Below are positions 25,898 to 34,808 of a DNA stretch of 64,000 bases, piece after piece. Every line of letters begins with the position of its first letter. Positions within the stretch are counted from its first letter, which is position 1. Source of the DNA: SKVR01 sp046291875. Lineage in GTDB: Bacteria; Bacteroidota; Bacteroidia; Bacteroidales; UBA7960. The notes beneath the pieces were generated by a model. It made no database searches. It was not told the origin of the DNA and worked only from the letters and a program-made list of their open reading frames with translations. The stretch is from the NCBI GenBank assembly GCA_046291875.1, contig JBKBSF010000003.1, forward strand, positions 179,554 through 243,553, read 5' to 3'. The translations under genes were made by a program, and so were the position numbers.

Positions 25898-26884
25898 ATG
25901 ATCACCCTATTACCCAAAAACAAAAAACAGATCCACCACAGGCGGTTATTAAGCGCCTTTCTTTTCCTGATAGCAGGGATGGTGCTGCCTGCCACACTTC
26001 TGGCACAACCTACAGCAGGGGGCGAACCTTCGGTTCTGATCCCTTCGCAGGGTCGCTTCTGGGTCAACGCCCAGTGGTCGCCCGACGGGCAAACCCTTGC
26101 CTATTCAGCAGAAAACTTCAATGGCATCTGGCTGGCCAACGCCGATGGCACCCAACCCAGGCAACTTACCGACGATATGGCTGCTGGGTTTGGCTTCACA
26201 TGGTCGCCCGACAGCCGTTTTATCCTGGCACGCCCCTCGGTAATGGAGAATCGCCGCCGGTTTCAGCAGGTAAAGCTGTACGATGTACAGACCCTGGCAG
26301 CAGAAACCCTGCTGGCCCCCACCCGCAGCTTGCACGGACTGCCCTCCTTTACCCCCGATGGCAGCCAGGTAGCTATGGTAGTAGACCGTAAGCTGGAAAT
26401 CAAATCTTCTGCCAGGCTCAGCCAAAGCCCCAACGCAAACCCTGCAGTAGTGTATGCCATTGATGGCAGACTGATCAACGCAAACCTTATTACCCGGTCC
26501 GATGCAGAGATCACTGCTTTCGACGGACGTTTTATTTTTAATGTGCGGATATCGCCCGACAGACAAAGGGTTGTTTTCCAGGTACAGGGCAAAGGCCTGT
26601 ATGTACTCAACACCGATGGATCGGGGCTTACTCACCTGGGCCATGGCGAATATGCCAGTTGGATGCCCGACAACCGCCACGTGGTGGTTTCGGTGGTAGA
26701 AGACAACGGCCAGCAGATTACCGGTGGCGATTTGTATGCTGTAGATGTAACCACTGGCCAGAGCTACCTGCTTACCGGGCATACATCCCTAACGGCATTG
26801 AAACCCGCCGTTTCGCCCTGTGGTGCATGGGTTGTTTTTGACAATCCTGACGATGGCAATCTTTACATCATGGCACTGCAATAA
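25898..26884 (+). CDS. Exported TolB-like beta-propeller protein
   Basis: 328 residues from ATG 25898. A basic N-terminus then LLSAFLFLIAGMVLPATLLAQ form a signal peptide. WD40-like/PD40 repeats are visible: VNAQWSPDGQTLAYSAENFN, FTWSPDSRFIL, PSFTPDGSQVAMVVD, VRISPDRQRVVFQVQGKG, YASWMPDNRHVVVS and PAVSPCGAWVVFDNPDDGN. No T9SS tail and no lipobox, so probably periplasmic. It may bind glycan or protein partners; no catalytic motif. Cotranscribed with the amidase 34 bp downstream. Confidence 0.82.
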   Translation: MITLLPKNKKQIHHRRLLSAFLFLIAGMVLPATLLAQPTAGGEPSVLIPSQGRFWVNAQWSPDGQTLAYSAENFNGIWLANADGTQPRQLTDDMAAGFGFTWSPDSRFILARPSVMENRRRFQQVKLYDVQTLAAETLLAPTRSLHGLPSFTPDGSQVAMVVDRKLEIKSSARLSQSPNANPAVVYAIDGRLINANLITRSDAEITAFDGRFIFNVRISPDRQRVVFQVQGKGLYVLNTDGSGLTHLGHGEYASWMPDNRHVVVSVVEDNGQQITGGDLYAVDVTTGQSYLLTGHTSLTALKPAVSPCGAWVVFDNPDDGNLYIMALQ

Positions 26885-26918
26885 TTTTTTTCCGCACATT
26901 CTAAAAAAAGACAATATC

Positions 26919-29900
26919 ATGAACAAACTCAATATAAGTGCTTTGGCAGGTATACTCTTGCTTATGTTTGCACTGGGGATTGCTTTGATGCCCCAAAAAA
27001 GCCATGCCCAGGAGGTTACCGGGCTTAGCGACTGGAATGTTTTTCTGGACCCCGGACATTCGCAAGTAGAAAACATGGGGTTGTATGGCTACTCTGAAGC
27101 AGAGAAAGTGCTGCGGGTGGCCTGGGCACTGCGCGACTTTTTCCAGGACCAGACCGATATCGACACTGTTTATATGGCCCGGCTTACTGACCAGGATTTC
27201 ATTTCACTGGAAGGCCGTATTGCCCTGGCAAATACCCTGGGTGCCGACTTTTACTACTCCATTCACAGCGACGCCGGCCCTCCGGCCGTTAACAGCACAC
27301 TGATGCTATACGGAGGATGGAAGAGCAATGGCGTACTGGTGGAAAAAACTCCACAGGGAGGTGGTGCCTATGGTGCCATACTGGATTTTGATCTTACCGG
27401 TGCCATGCGTATCCCCCGCAGAGGAAACTTTGCCGACCGGGTATTCTATCTGGGAGATGTTTTTCACCATGCTAATCAATGGCCCTACCTTCAAGTAAAC
27501 CGCACCACCATCATGGCCTCTCTGCTGAGCGAAGCTGGGTTCCACACCAACCCGGGGCAGCAAATGCTCAACCTCAATGCCGAATGGAAAGTGCTGGAAG
27601 CTTTATCGGCCTATCGTTCCTTCCTGGAGTGGCATGATATTGACCGCCCAGCCATCGGGATAGCCACAGGAATTGTAAAAGATGTGGAAACCGGACTGGC
27701 ACTCAATGATGTTACCGTAACCATTGGCGATCAGACTTATGTTACGGATGGCTTTGAATCGCTGTTCAACCAGTATTCTGTCAACCCCGATCAGCTGCGC
27801 AACGGTTTCTACTTTATCCAGGGCCTGGAGCCCCTGAGCACGGTAGAGGTGCAGTTTGCCAAAGAAGGCTACCAGACCCTGGTTACCGACCTTGAAATTG
27901 TTTCGAACCCCAACGGACGCACCCACGAAAACCTGAGTTTCCTCGACCCCATGATGGTATCGCTGGTGCCCCCGGTGGTATCGGAGGTGCAGCCTGCCGA
28001 CGCGCTGAACAACCTGATCCCCGGCACCAACCTGGTGATACGCTTCAGCCGTAAGATGAACAAGGCCTCTGTGGAAGATGCTTTCTCCATAGAGCCCACA
28101 GCAGAATATACCCTGAGCTGGTCCAACGATTTCACCATGGTGGTAAATACCTCGCAGTTCGACTTCCTGCAAACCTATACCATTACCCTGGATGGCGATG
28201 TGGCCCAGAACTCCCTTACGGAGCAGTTTCTTGATGGCAACAACAATGGCCAGGAGGGCGGCGATTTTGTGCTCACCATCACCACGAGTGACCTGGATGT
28301 GGATGCTCCCCAGCTGATTGCCTGGTCTCCCTCAGAAGATACCCCCGCGCGTATGTTGCGCCCCATTATCAGGCTGGTGTACGATGAAGAGATTATGCCC
28401 GAAAGTATAGCTGCAGACGCCATCATGGTAACCTCCCTCTTTGAAGGTGAAGTGGTACAGGGTGAAATTCACCATCTGCATGTAAACGGCCAGAGTGTAA
28501 TGCACTTCTTCCCCACTGAAAACCTTGTGCCCGGCACCGCCTACAAGGTTACCATTGCTGCCGGCCTTGCCGATATGTTCGACAATGCCACCCTGGAGCA
28601 GACCTTCCGCTTTAGCGTACTGAACCAACCCATTACCCAGAGCACGGTGATTGATAATTTCAACAGCGGTATTGTACAGTGGTGGAACCCCCAGCAGGCC
28701 GGACAAACCGTAGGGATCATTACCGAACTCACCAGCCGCACCGCCAATGCCGATGTGGTGGTACGCTCGGTGGGCAGTACCGGAAGTATGAAACTGAGCT
28801 ACGGCTGGGATATGGACTACGTGGGCACCCCTTACATCAGGCAGTATCTGCCTCCCGGAGCACCGCAGAACAACAACCGGTTCAACATCGATGATGTTTT
28901 GCAGGTGTACATTTACGGCGATGGCTCGCACAACCAGGTGCGCATGATGATCCGCGATGGCCTCAACCACCTGGAAGCCCATCAATGGGTTACCATCGAC
29001 TGGATGGGGTGGAAACTGGTTTCGTGGGATCTGGCCAATGAACCCGCCTTTGGCTGGGTAAATGGCAATGGTGTGCTTGAAGGTGCCAATTTTTATATGG
29101 ATGGCTTCCACCTGCGCTATGCCGAGGGAGGCAATCCAGTGGGTGCCATCTATTTCGACCATCTGCATTTTGTAAAAAGAGAAGCGGTGCAGTATCCCAC
29201 CACCCTGTTTGAAAACTGGCAGTCTTACGAAGACTTTACCAGCGAGCTGTTTCCCTGGCATACTGTTGATGTAAAGGGCGATGTTACCTGGAACCCCCAG
29301 GGTTTTACTTTCCCAGGCTCAGGAACTCCTTATGCCTTTAAGGTAATGAACCCGGCCGAAACTACCCCACCGGTTGTCAATGACCACCCTGCGGTAGATG
29401 GCGACAAGTACCTCATTGCCATGCAATCGCAAACCCCCAACGATAACAAATGGCTTATCTCGCCCCAGCTGATGGCTACAGACCAGACGGAGCTCAGGTT
29501 CTTTGCCCGCTCCATACAAGTCAGTCCATTTGGGCCGGAGCAATTCAGGGTCTGGATCAGCCTCGACAATGCAGAGACCTTTACCTTCGACCCCGACAAC
29601 TTTGTGCTGCTTTCGGGAGAAGAGCCCCTTGAGGCACCCCTGGCCTGGACCCCATACACCTTTTTCCTGGGCAACCATGCCGGGCAGGTGTATCGATTTG
29701 CTATCCAGTATGTTTCCACTGACGACTACATGCTGATGATCGACAAGATTGAAGTAGACCAGGCCCAGACCTTCAACCTCAGCCTGATAGCCGAACCCCA
29801 GGAGGGCGGACAGGTGAGCGGCGAGGGCAGCTATGCTGCAGGCCAGCAAATACCACTGAGTGCCACACCGGCTACAGGATGGGCATTTGTAAACTGGACC

Positions 29901-30473
29901 GACAACCAGGGCAATGAGCTGAGCACACAGGCAGGCTATACCTTTACCATGCCCGCTGAGCACACCACCCTCACGGGCCATTTTGCCCTGCGCAACTACA
30001 CTCTGACCCTCAACGTAGTACCCGACAATGGAGGTACAGTGCAGGGCGCCGGAAGCTATACCTTCGGACAGGAGGTGAACGCAATAGCCCAACCCGCTGA
30101 AGGATTCCGCTTCCTGAGATGGACCAACCGCGATGGCCACGAGGTAAGCACACTGGCACACTATACCTTTACCATGCCCGCATCGAACCTGGAGCTCAAT
30201 GCCCTGTTCGAAGATCAGACCCATGTGGAGGGTACAAACCCGCAAACATGGCAGATCTTCCCCAATCCTACCCGCGACAAGATCTATGTTTCTTCAGCCG
30301 AAATCATTACATTTGTTAGGGTAATAGATTTGGGCGGACGGATCCTTACCAGCCAGAAAGCAGATGCCAGCGCACTGCAACTGAACCTGCAGGGCATCGG
30401 CCCCGGCATCTACCTGCTGCAGATAGAAACGGCAAAGGAGGTTGTAAACCATAGAATACAGATCATCCCCTAA
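26919..30473 (+). CDS. T9SS-secreted N-acetylmuramoyl-L-alanine amidase, multidomain
   Basis: 1184 residues from ATG 26919. Signal to SHAQEV (~33). Amidase_3 domain ~38-240: FLDPGHSQVENMG (H47), YSEAEKVLRVA (Glu ligand), YYSIHSDAG (third His), SLLSEAGFHTN (catalytic Glu). It hydrolyses the MurNAc-L-Ala bond to free peptides from glycan. Then a CarboxypepD-like domain (ATGIVKDVETGLALNDVTV), two Big_5 Ig-like domains (~345-570), an uncharacterised module (~578-755) also present in the next protein, a cleaved-adhesin/anchor-J-like domain (~760-945), two InlB-B-like repeats (SLIAEPQEGGQVSGEGSY, TLNVVPDNGGTVQGAGSY) and a T9SS tail (WQIFPNPTRDKIYVSS). Expected outside the cell. Confidence 0.9.
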   Translation: MNKLNISALAGILLLMFALGIALMPQKSHAQEVTGLSDWNVFLDPGHSQVENMGLYGYSEAEKVLRVAWALRDFFQDQTDIDTVYMARLTDQDFISLEGRIALANTLGADFYYSIHSDAGPPAVNSTLMLYGGWKSNGVLVEKTPQGGGAYGAILDFDLTGAMRIPRRGNFADRVFYLGDVFHHANQWPYLQVNRTTIMASLLSEAGFHTNPGQQMLNLNAEWKVLEALSAYRSFLEWHDIDRPAIGIATGIVKDVETGLALNDVTVTIGDQTYVTDGFESLFNQYSVNPDQLRNGFYFIQGLEPLSTVEVQFAKEGYQTLVTDLEIVSNPNGRTHENLSFLDPMMVSLVPPVVSEVQPADALNNLIPGTNLVIRFSRKMNKASVEDAFSIEPTAEYTLSWSNDFTMVVNTSQFDFLQTYTITLDGDVAQNSLTEQFLDGNNNGQEGGDFVLTITTSDLDVDAPQLIAWSPSEDTPARMLRPIIRLVYDEEIMPESIAADAIMVTSLFEGEVVQGEIHHLHVNGQSVMHFFPTENLVPGTAYKVTIAAGLADMFDNATLEQTFRFSVLNQPITQSTVIDNFNSGIVQWWNPQQAGQTVGIITELTSRTANADVVVRSVGSTGSMKLSYGWDMDYVGTPYIRQYLPPGAPQNNNRFNIDDVLQVYIYGDGSHNQVRMMIRDGLNHLEAHQWVTIDWMGWKLVSWDLANEPAFGWVNGNGVLEGANFYMDGFHLRYAEGGNPVGAIYFDHLHFVKREAVQYPTTLFENWQSYEDFTSELFPWHTVDVKGDVTWNPQGFTFPGSGTPYAFKVMNPAETTPPVVNDHPAVDGDKYLIAMQSQTPNDNKWLISPQLMATDQTELRFFARSIQVSPFGPEQFRVWISLDNAETFTFDPDNFVLLSGEEPLEAPLAWTPYTFFLGNHAGQVYRFAIQYVSTDDYMLMIDKIEVDQAQTFNLSLIAEPQEGGQVSGEGSYAAGQQIPLSATPATGWAFVNWTDNQGNELSTQAGYTFTMPAEHTTLTGHFALRNYTLTLNVVPDNGGTVQGAGSYTFGQEVNAIAQPAEGFRFLRWTNRDGHEVSTLAHYTFTMPASNLELNALFEDQTHVEGTNPQTWQIFPNPTRDKIYVSSAEIITFVRVIDLGGRILTSQKADASALQLNLQGIGPGIYLLQIETAKEVVNHRIQIIP

Positions 30474-30482
30474 ACACTATAG

Positions 30483-30527
30483 CCGCAGGAGCTACTGCCT
30501 CAATGGGGTGGTTCTCCTGCCGGTTTT
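30483..30527 (+). terminator. Weak hairpin between the amidase and the next T9SS gene
   Basis: CCGCAGGAG (30483-30491) pairs with CTCCTGCCGG (30514-30523), then TTTT. The T run is short, so read-through is likely. Confidence 0.35.
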
Positions 30528-30574
30528 CCGATCAACTTACATTCACCCATAATTACAAACAAAAAACAAAAGTT

Positions 30575-33124
30575 ATGAAAGCGAAAATTACAAGTGCATG
30601 TATGGCAGCTGTTTTCATGATCATGGGCGTTTTTTCCCATGGTTTTGCGCAGCAGGCCAAAGATGAAGAAAATGGAAACCCCAACTTCAGGTATATTGAC
30701 GATTTTGAAGAGGGTGTTGCTCTTTGGTGGACACCCGATGGTAGCGGAAGTACTGCAGGTATTATCATTGAAGATGATGATGAAAATCCGTTAACCTATC
30801 GTGAGCATGAAACAGTAATTTTTAACCCGCACACCGGAAGCACAGGCTCCATGAAACTTGCCATTCAATGGAACAATGCCATTGAGTATACCGGTACAGC
30901 CAGCCACCTGGTTCGTCAGCACATGCCTGCGGCCAATGCCAATACTGCTGCCAGACAATTTCTGCCCGGACAGGCTCTTGAAGTGTTCATCTATGGCGAT
31001 GGCTCAGGCAACCGCTTCCGCTTTATGACCCGCGATGGTATTCCCCAGCTAGAAGGTTCGCAATGGATCACCCTGGACTGGGTAGGCTGGAAAAGAATTA
31101 CCTGGGACTACAACAGACCCGAAAATGTGATGGGTTGGGTAAATGGTAATGGCGAAATGGAAGCCGGAAACCCTTTCTACTTCGACAGCTTCCAGATCAC
31201 CAAAGATGCCGACGGAACTGCTCAGAGTGCTTTGCTGTACTTTGATGATCTGCGTATTGTAGATCCTTTTGCCATCAACTTCAACATTGCCGGAGCTGAC
31301 GGATCGGAAGTAATTTCTATCCGCAACACCTCCTTCGACGAGCTGCAGAGTGGTTTTACCTTCAATGCCGAAACCTTTGATGCAGGTGTAACAGAATTTG
31401 ATCTGTTCCCCGGCACTTACCAGTATTTTGTTCAGAAAGATGGTTTTGTTACCGCAGTGGGCACCTTCGAAGTGGATGATGCAGATCTGGCCATCGACGT
31501 TACCCTCAACACCGGCGACGACCCCGAGTTTAACGTTACCTTTACCATTATTGGTGCCGATGAGCAGATCCTCAACGATGCCACCATCACCATTGGCGAG
31601 CAAACCCTTACGGCTGCACCCTATGTGTTCCAGCTCACCCCCGGTTTCTACAACTACACCGTAAGCCGCGAACTGTATTTCGATACCGAAGGCAGTTTCA
31701 CAGTAATTGATGGCAACCTGTTCATCAACGTTACCCTGGAAGAAATTCCTGATGTGGTAGACCGTATTTTCCTTTCATGGGATGTGGCGCCCAGTGCATC
31801 TACACCCACCTTCCGCCAGGAGCATTACAGTGTATATGTTGCCAGCGTAACCCCAGGACAAGCTTTTAATCCAGCTGACTATGTTAAAGTGTTTGAAGAG
31901 ACCCTCAGCACCACTCACACCAACTGGACCTACCAGAACCGCTCTGTAGATATCTCAGCCTACCAGCAGCAAAATATCCGCGTAGCATTCCGTCACCACG
32001 ATTCGGAAGACAATGACCGACTGGTAATCGACAACGTAAAAATTACCGGTGTTGCAGAAGGCGACGACGACATGGTGCTGCTGCACGAAGACTTCACCGG
32101 CGGTATCCCCACAGGATTTGACCCCGAAGCACCCGTATACGATGAGGAGTGGCTGCCCGCTGGCTGGCTTGCGGTAGATGCTGACAACGACGGCTTCAAC
32201 TGGTACTTTGCCATCCGCGTGGATCAGGACCTTAATGTAACAGCACACATGAGAAGCCAGTCGTACGATCCAGAAGAGCAGGAAGCTCTTGATCCCGACA
32301 ACTGGCTGGTAACTCCCACCATCCAGATGCCCTGGGTGTTCTTCTTTAATGTTGCTTTCGATGTAAAAGACGAGCAAGGTGCTGCACTGGCCAATGCCAT
32401 TATCACCCTCGATGGCGTGGAATATCCTGCCGGACAGTACACCTTCAGCCTGGCCAATGGCACTTACACCTACCAGGTAAGCAAGGAAGACTATGTAACT
32501 TCCACCGGAACCTTTACCGTTGCCAACGAAGCCAAAACGGTTGAAGTGACCATGGCATTGATCCCCCTCTACGATGTTACTTTTAATGTAAACATGAACC
32601 AGGCTGCCGGCTTTGAGCCCGGTGTAACCAATGTTTACCTCACCGGATCCTTCTTCGAGTGGGCTGTACCCGGCAGCATTGCCGAGAGCCAGCTCAACCC
32701 CACCGACAACGTGTTTATCTTTACCCGCACCCTCCAACTGCCCGCAGGCACTTACGAGTACAAGTACTTCAACGGACCTTCCTTCGACAATGGCGAATGG
32801 GCCGGTGGCGCTAACAGGGTTGTTGTAGTAACAGACAACATGGAGGTAAACGATGTATTCGGTGTTCCCACCAGCGTAAATGAAGTAAACGCTGCACAGG
32901 TGGCCATGTTCCCCAACCCCGCACGTCAGCAGGTTACCATTACCTCCGACAGCCGTATCAGCCAGGTTACCATCTTTAACCTTGCCGGCCAGCAGGTATA
33001 CAACCAGCAGGTAAACGACCTTACCCACACCCTGCGTCTGGATGGCCTCAACCATGGCATTTACATGGTACGTATCCTCACCGACCAGGGAGCTCAAACC
33101 CGCAAACTGCAGCTGGTGAAATAA
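30575..33124 (+). CDS. T9SS-secreted multidomain protein, probably glycan-binding
   Basis: 849 residues from ATG 30575. Signal MKAKITSACMAAVFMIMGVF to HGFAQ. Order of modules: an N-terminal module (~40-230) homologous to one in the upstream amidase; two PEGA-like repeats (~232-385; FDLFPGTYQYFVQKDGFVT); the C-half and then the N-half of a choice-of-anchor J domain (~393-590); a third PEGA-like repeat (SLANGTYTYQVSKEDYVTS); an E-set/CBM48-like domain (~668-765; VYLTGSFFEWAVPG, YEYKYFNGPSFDNGEW); and a T9SS tail (AMFPNPARQQVTITSDSRIS). No catalytic site is seen. It likely binds carbohydrate beside the amidase. A strong terminator follows. Confidence 0.83.
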   Translation: MKAKITSACMAAVFMIMGVFSHGFAQQAKDEENGNPNFRYIDDFEEGVALWWTPDGSGSTAGIIIEDDDENPLTYREHETVIFNPHTGSTGSMKLAIQWNNAIEYTGTASHLVRQHMPAANANTAARQFLPGQALEVFIYGDGSGNRFRFMTRDGIPQLEGSQWITLDWVGWKRITWDYNRPENVMGWVNGNGEMEAGNPFYFDSFQITKDADGTAQSALLYFDDLRIVDPFAINFNIAGADGSEVISIRNTSFDELQSGFTFNAETFDAGVTEFDLFPGTYQYFVQKDGFVTAVGTFEVDDADLAIDVTLNTGDDPEFNVTFTIIGADEQILNDATITIGEQTLTAAPYVFQLTPGFYNYTVSRELYFDTEGSFTVIDGNLFINVTLEEIPDVVDRIFLSWDVAPSASTPTFRQEHYSVYVASVTPGQAFNPADYVKVFEETLSTTHTNWTYQNRSVDISAYQQQNIRVAFRHHDSEDNDRLVIDNVKITGVAEGDDDMVLLHEDFTGGIPTGFDPEAPVYDEEWLPAGWLAVDADNDGFNWYFAIRVDQDLNVTAHMRSQSYDPEEQEALDPDNWLVTPTIQMPWVFFFNVAFDVKDEQGAALANAIITLDGVEYPAGQYTFSLANGTYTYQVSKEDYVTSTGTFTVANEAKTVEVTMALIPLYDVTFNVNMNQAAGFEPGVTNVYLTGSFFEWAVPGSIAESQLNPTDNVFIFTRTLQLPAGTYEYKYFNGPSFDNGEWAGGANRVVVVTDNMEVNDVFGVPTSVNEVNAAQVAMFPNPARQQVTITSDSRISQVTIFNLAGQQVYNQQVNDLTHTLRLDGLNHGIYMVRILTDQGAQTRKLQLVK

Positions 33125-33150
33125 AACTTTCTGCTTTTTTGAATAAGAAA

Positions 33151-33177
33151 AACCCGTCAGAAATGGCGGGTTTTTTT
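33151..33177 (+). terminator. Terminator at the end of the peptidoglycan locus
   Basis: AACCCG (33151-33156) pairs with CGGGTT (33167-33172), closing a compact hairpin, followed by a run of T to 33177. Confidence 0.75.
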
Positions 33178-33224
33178 GTGCTCAGGAAGCCCCCTCTGCC
33201 TCATCTGCCAAAGGGCATAGGCAG

Positions 33225-33759
33225 ATTGCGGCAATGCCCCTACAGAGCAGGTGTGCAGTATATCCTGTAGCTATGGCCTCTCACGGGGCGATTGCCTGTA
33301 CTATCGCCAGAAACACGGAACCCTGAAAGGGTTCAACCACAATAGCCGTAGATGCAACCTACGGTAATGGATACAGCAGCAAACAAAGAACCCTGAAAGG
33401 GTTCAACCATAATAGCCGTAGGTGCAACCTACGGTAAAGGAAATAGCAGCAAACCAAGAACCCTAAAAGGGTTCAACCATAATAGCCGTAGGTGCAACCT
33501 ACGGTAATGGATACAGCAGCAAACACGGAACCCTGAAGGGGTTCAACAAATTTTTATGGTGCTTTTGCAGGGTATGATGTTTTGCCAGCATAGCAGCCGA
33601 TGCACAATGTTATGGTCCTGGAGCTTGTAACAAAAGGAGGAATTTCCATTTTGAAATGTTCAACCCTTTCAGGGTTGTGGCATACGCGTGGCACATTCCC
33701 CACGGGTTGCACCCGCGGCTATTGTTGTTCAACCCTTTCAGGGTTCAGGGTGCTGCTGT
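33225..33759. repeat. Palindromic repeat element, copy A (70-bp-period array plus tail)
   Basis: After a leader with TGCCCCTACAGAGCAG, the palindrome GAACCCTGAAAGGGTTC recurs at exact 70-bp steps (starting near 33319, 33389, 33459, 33529), each unit also holding CCGTAGGTGCAACCTACGG. A tail of 212 bp (33548-33759) ends in an inverted, diverged unit. 33461-33759 lines up with 37675-37973 at a constant offset of 4214 bp; the 212-bp tail differs at three positions. The stretch 33178-33889 holds no credible gene. Confidence 0.9.
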
Positions 33760-33889
33760 GCCTGCCTGTAGCTTTAATGCTCCGGGCGTCTGGAGGATGA
33801 AATTTTCCCTCTATTCCAACTGAAATTTTTTATATATTGCAGTCTGATTTTCGTTCTTTGACTGTCTGGTACAATCCCGGGCCCCAAAC

Positions 33890-34801
33890 ATGTCAGTCGG
33901 CATGCAGGAAGCCATGGCCGGTGCCATCGTCAGCCGTTTCCTCAGCCCCGACCCCCACATACAAGCACCGGATTATTCGCAGAGTTTTAACAGGTATAGT
34001 TACTGCATCAACAACCCGTTGAAGTACACTGATCCGACAGGAGAAATTTTTGGGACAATTTTCACTTTTTATGTGGATTTATATAGGACTGTTTTTTTTA
34101 AAGGGGGCATTGATCCATGGAACACTCGTGAAAACAGAAGAGAAGCATGGAGAGATTTTGACCCAACTGCATCCTGGTCCAAAACAAACAAAGCCTGGAA
34201 GATTGATAAAGGATTGTTGAAAGGCGACTTTAAGCAGATTATAAGTAGATTTACCTGGGAGCTTCCTCATACTATTTTTGGGAACATCCACGGGCATCTG
34301 CAGAATAATCTTGGTAACGTAGATATGGTTGATTATTTTGATGGAGCTACTTTTTTAATGAATGAAAACGCGAACAGAACAGATGGTATAAGTATTGGAA
34401 GTTATATTTACATAAGAGATAGAAACGAAATAACCTATACTGATTTTAGAGAATACGTGCTCAATACTGGGTTATATTTGCATGAGTATGGCCATTATCT
34501 TCAGTTGCGAAGTTGGGGTAGCTGGGCAAGATTAACCGGAGATCTCCTTAGCTTGGGAAGTGCTTCACGGCTTAATTGGCGTAGCACACCAAATCACATG
34601 GATATATGGATAGAGAGAGACGCAAATGCAAGGGCATGGGCTAAATATAGACGCATAATGGGGGATGATGCCCGTGTATTATTTACTCAGGGGCGTTTTT
34701 CTGATAGAAGATACTACGATGGAAGATATTCACGTAATTTCCTAACATTTGGGCACGTATGGTTGCTGTTTTATTTTTATGACGTTACTAACTCTAATTA
34801 A
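33890..34801 (+). CDS. Orphan RHS C-terminal cassette with HEYGH metallopeptidase-like toxin domain
   Basis: 303 residues. The first 50 hold the end of an RHS core (SRFLSPDPHIQAPDYSQSFN, RYSYCINNPLKYTDPTGE) with no upstream RHS barrel, so this is a displaced tip. The variable part follows: ISRFTWELPHTIFGN at ~119-133, VDMVDYFDGATFLM, then LYLHEYGHYLQLRS with the HExxH-type zinc motif at H198-H202. Base composition is AT-richer than flanking core genes. The start is uncertain; without the N-terminal shell it may be silent until recombined into a full RHS gene. Toxin function is inferred from RHS architecture. Confidence 0.75.
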   Translation: MSVGMQEAMAGAIVSRFLSPDPHIQAPDYSQSFNRYSYCINNPLKYTDPTGEIFGTIFTFYVDLYRTVFFKGGIDPWNTRENRREAWRDFDPTASWSKTNKAWKIDKGLLKGDFKQIISRFTWELPHTIFGNIHGHLQNNLGNVDMVDYFDGATFLMNENANRTDGISIGSYIYIRDRNEITYTDFREYVLNTGLYLHEYGHYLQLRSWGSWARLTGDLLSLGSASRLNWRSTPNHMDIWIERDANARAWAKYRRIMGDDARVLFTQGRFSDRRYYDGRYSRNFLTFGHVWLLFYFYDVTNSN

Positions 34802-34808
34802 TGACATT

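Noticed and set aside
33318..33547. Possible CRISPR array
   Set aside because: The 70-bp period is conserved along its whole length, so there are no unique spacers; units hold two palindromes and no cas genes are nearby.
33600..33800. Short open frame in the repeat tail
   Set aside because: Created by the palindromic repeats (translates to CTRGYCCSTLSG-type peptides); the same frame is not kept through the second copy.
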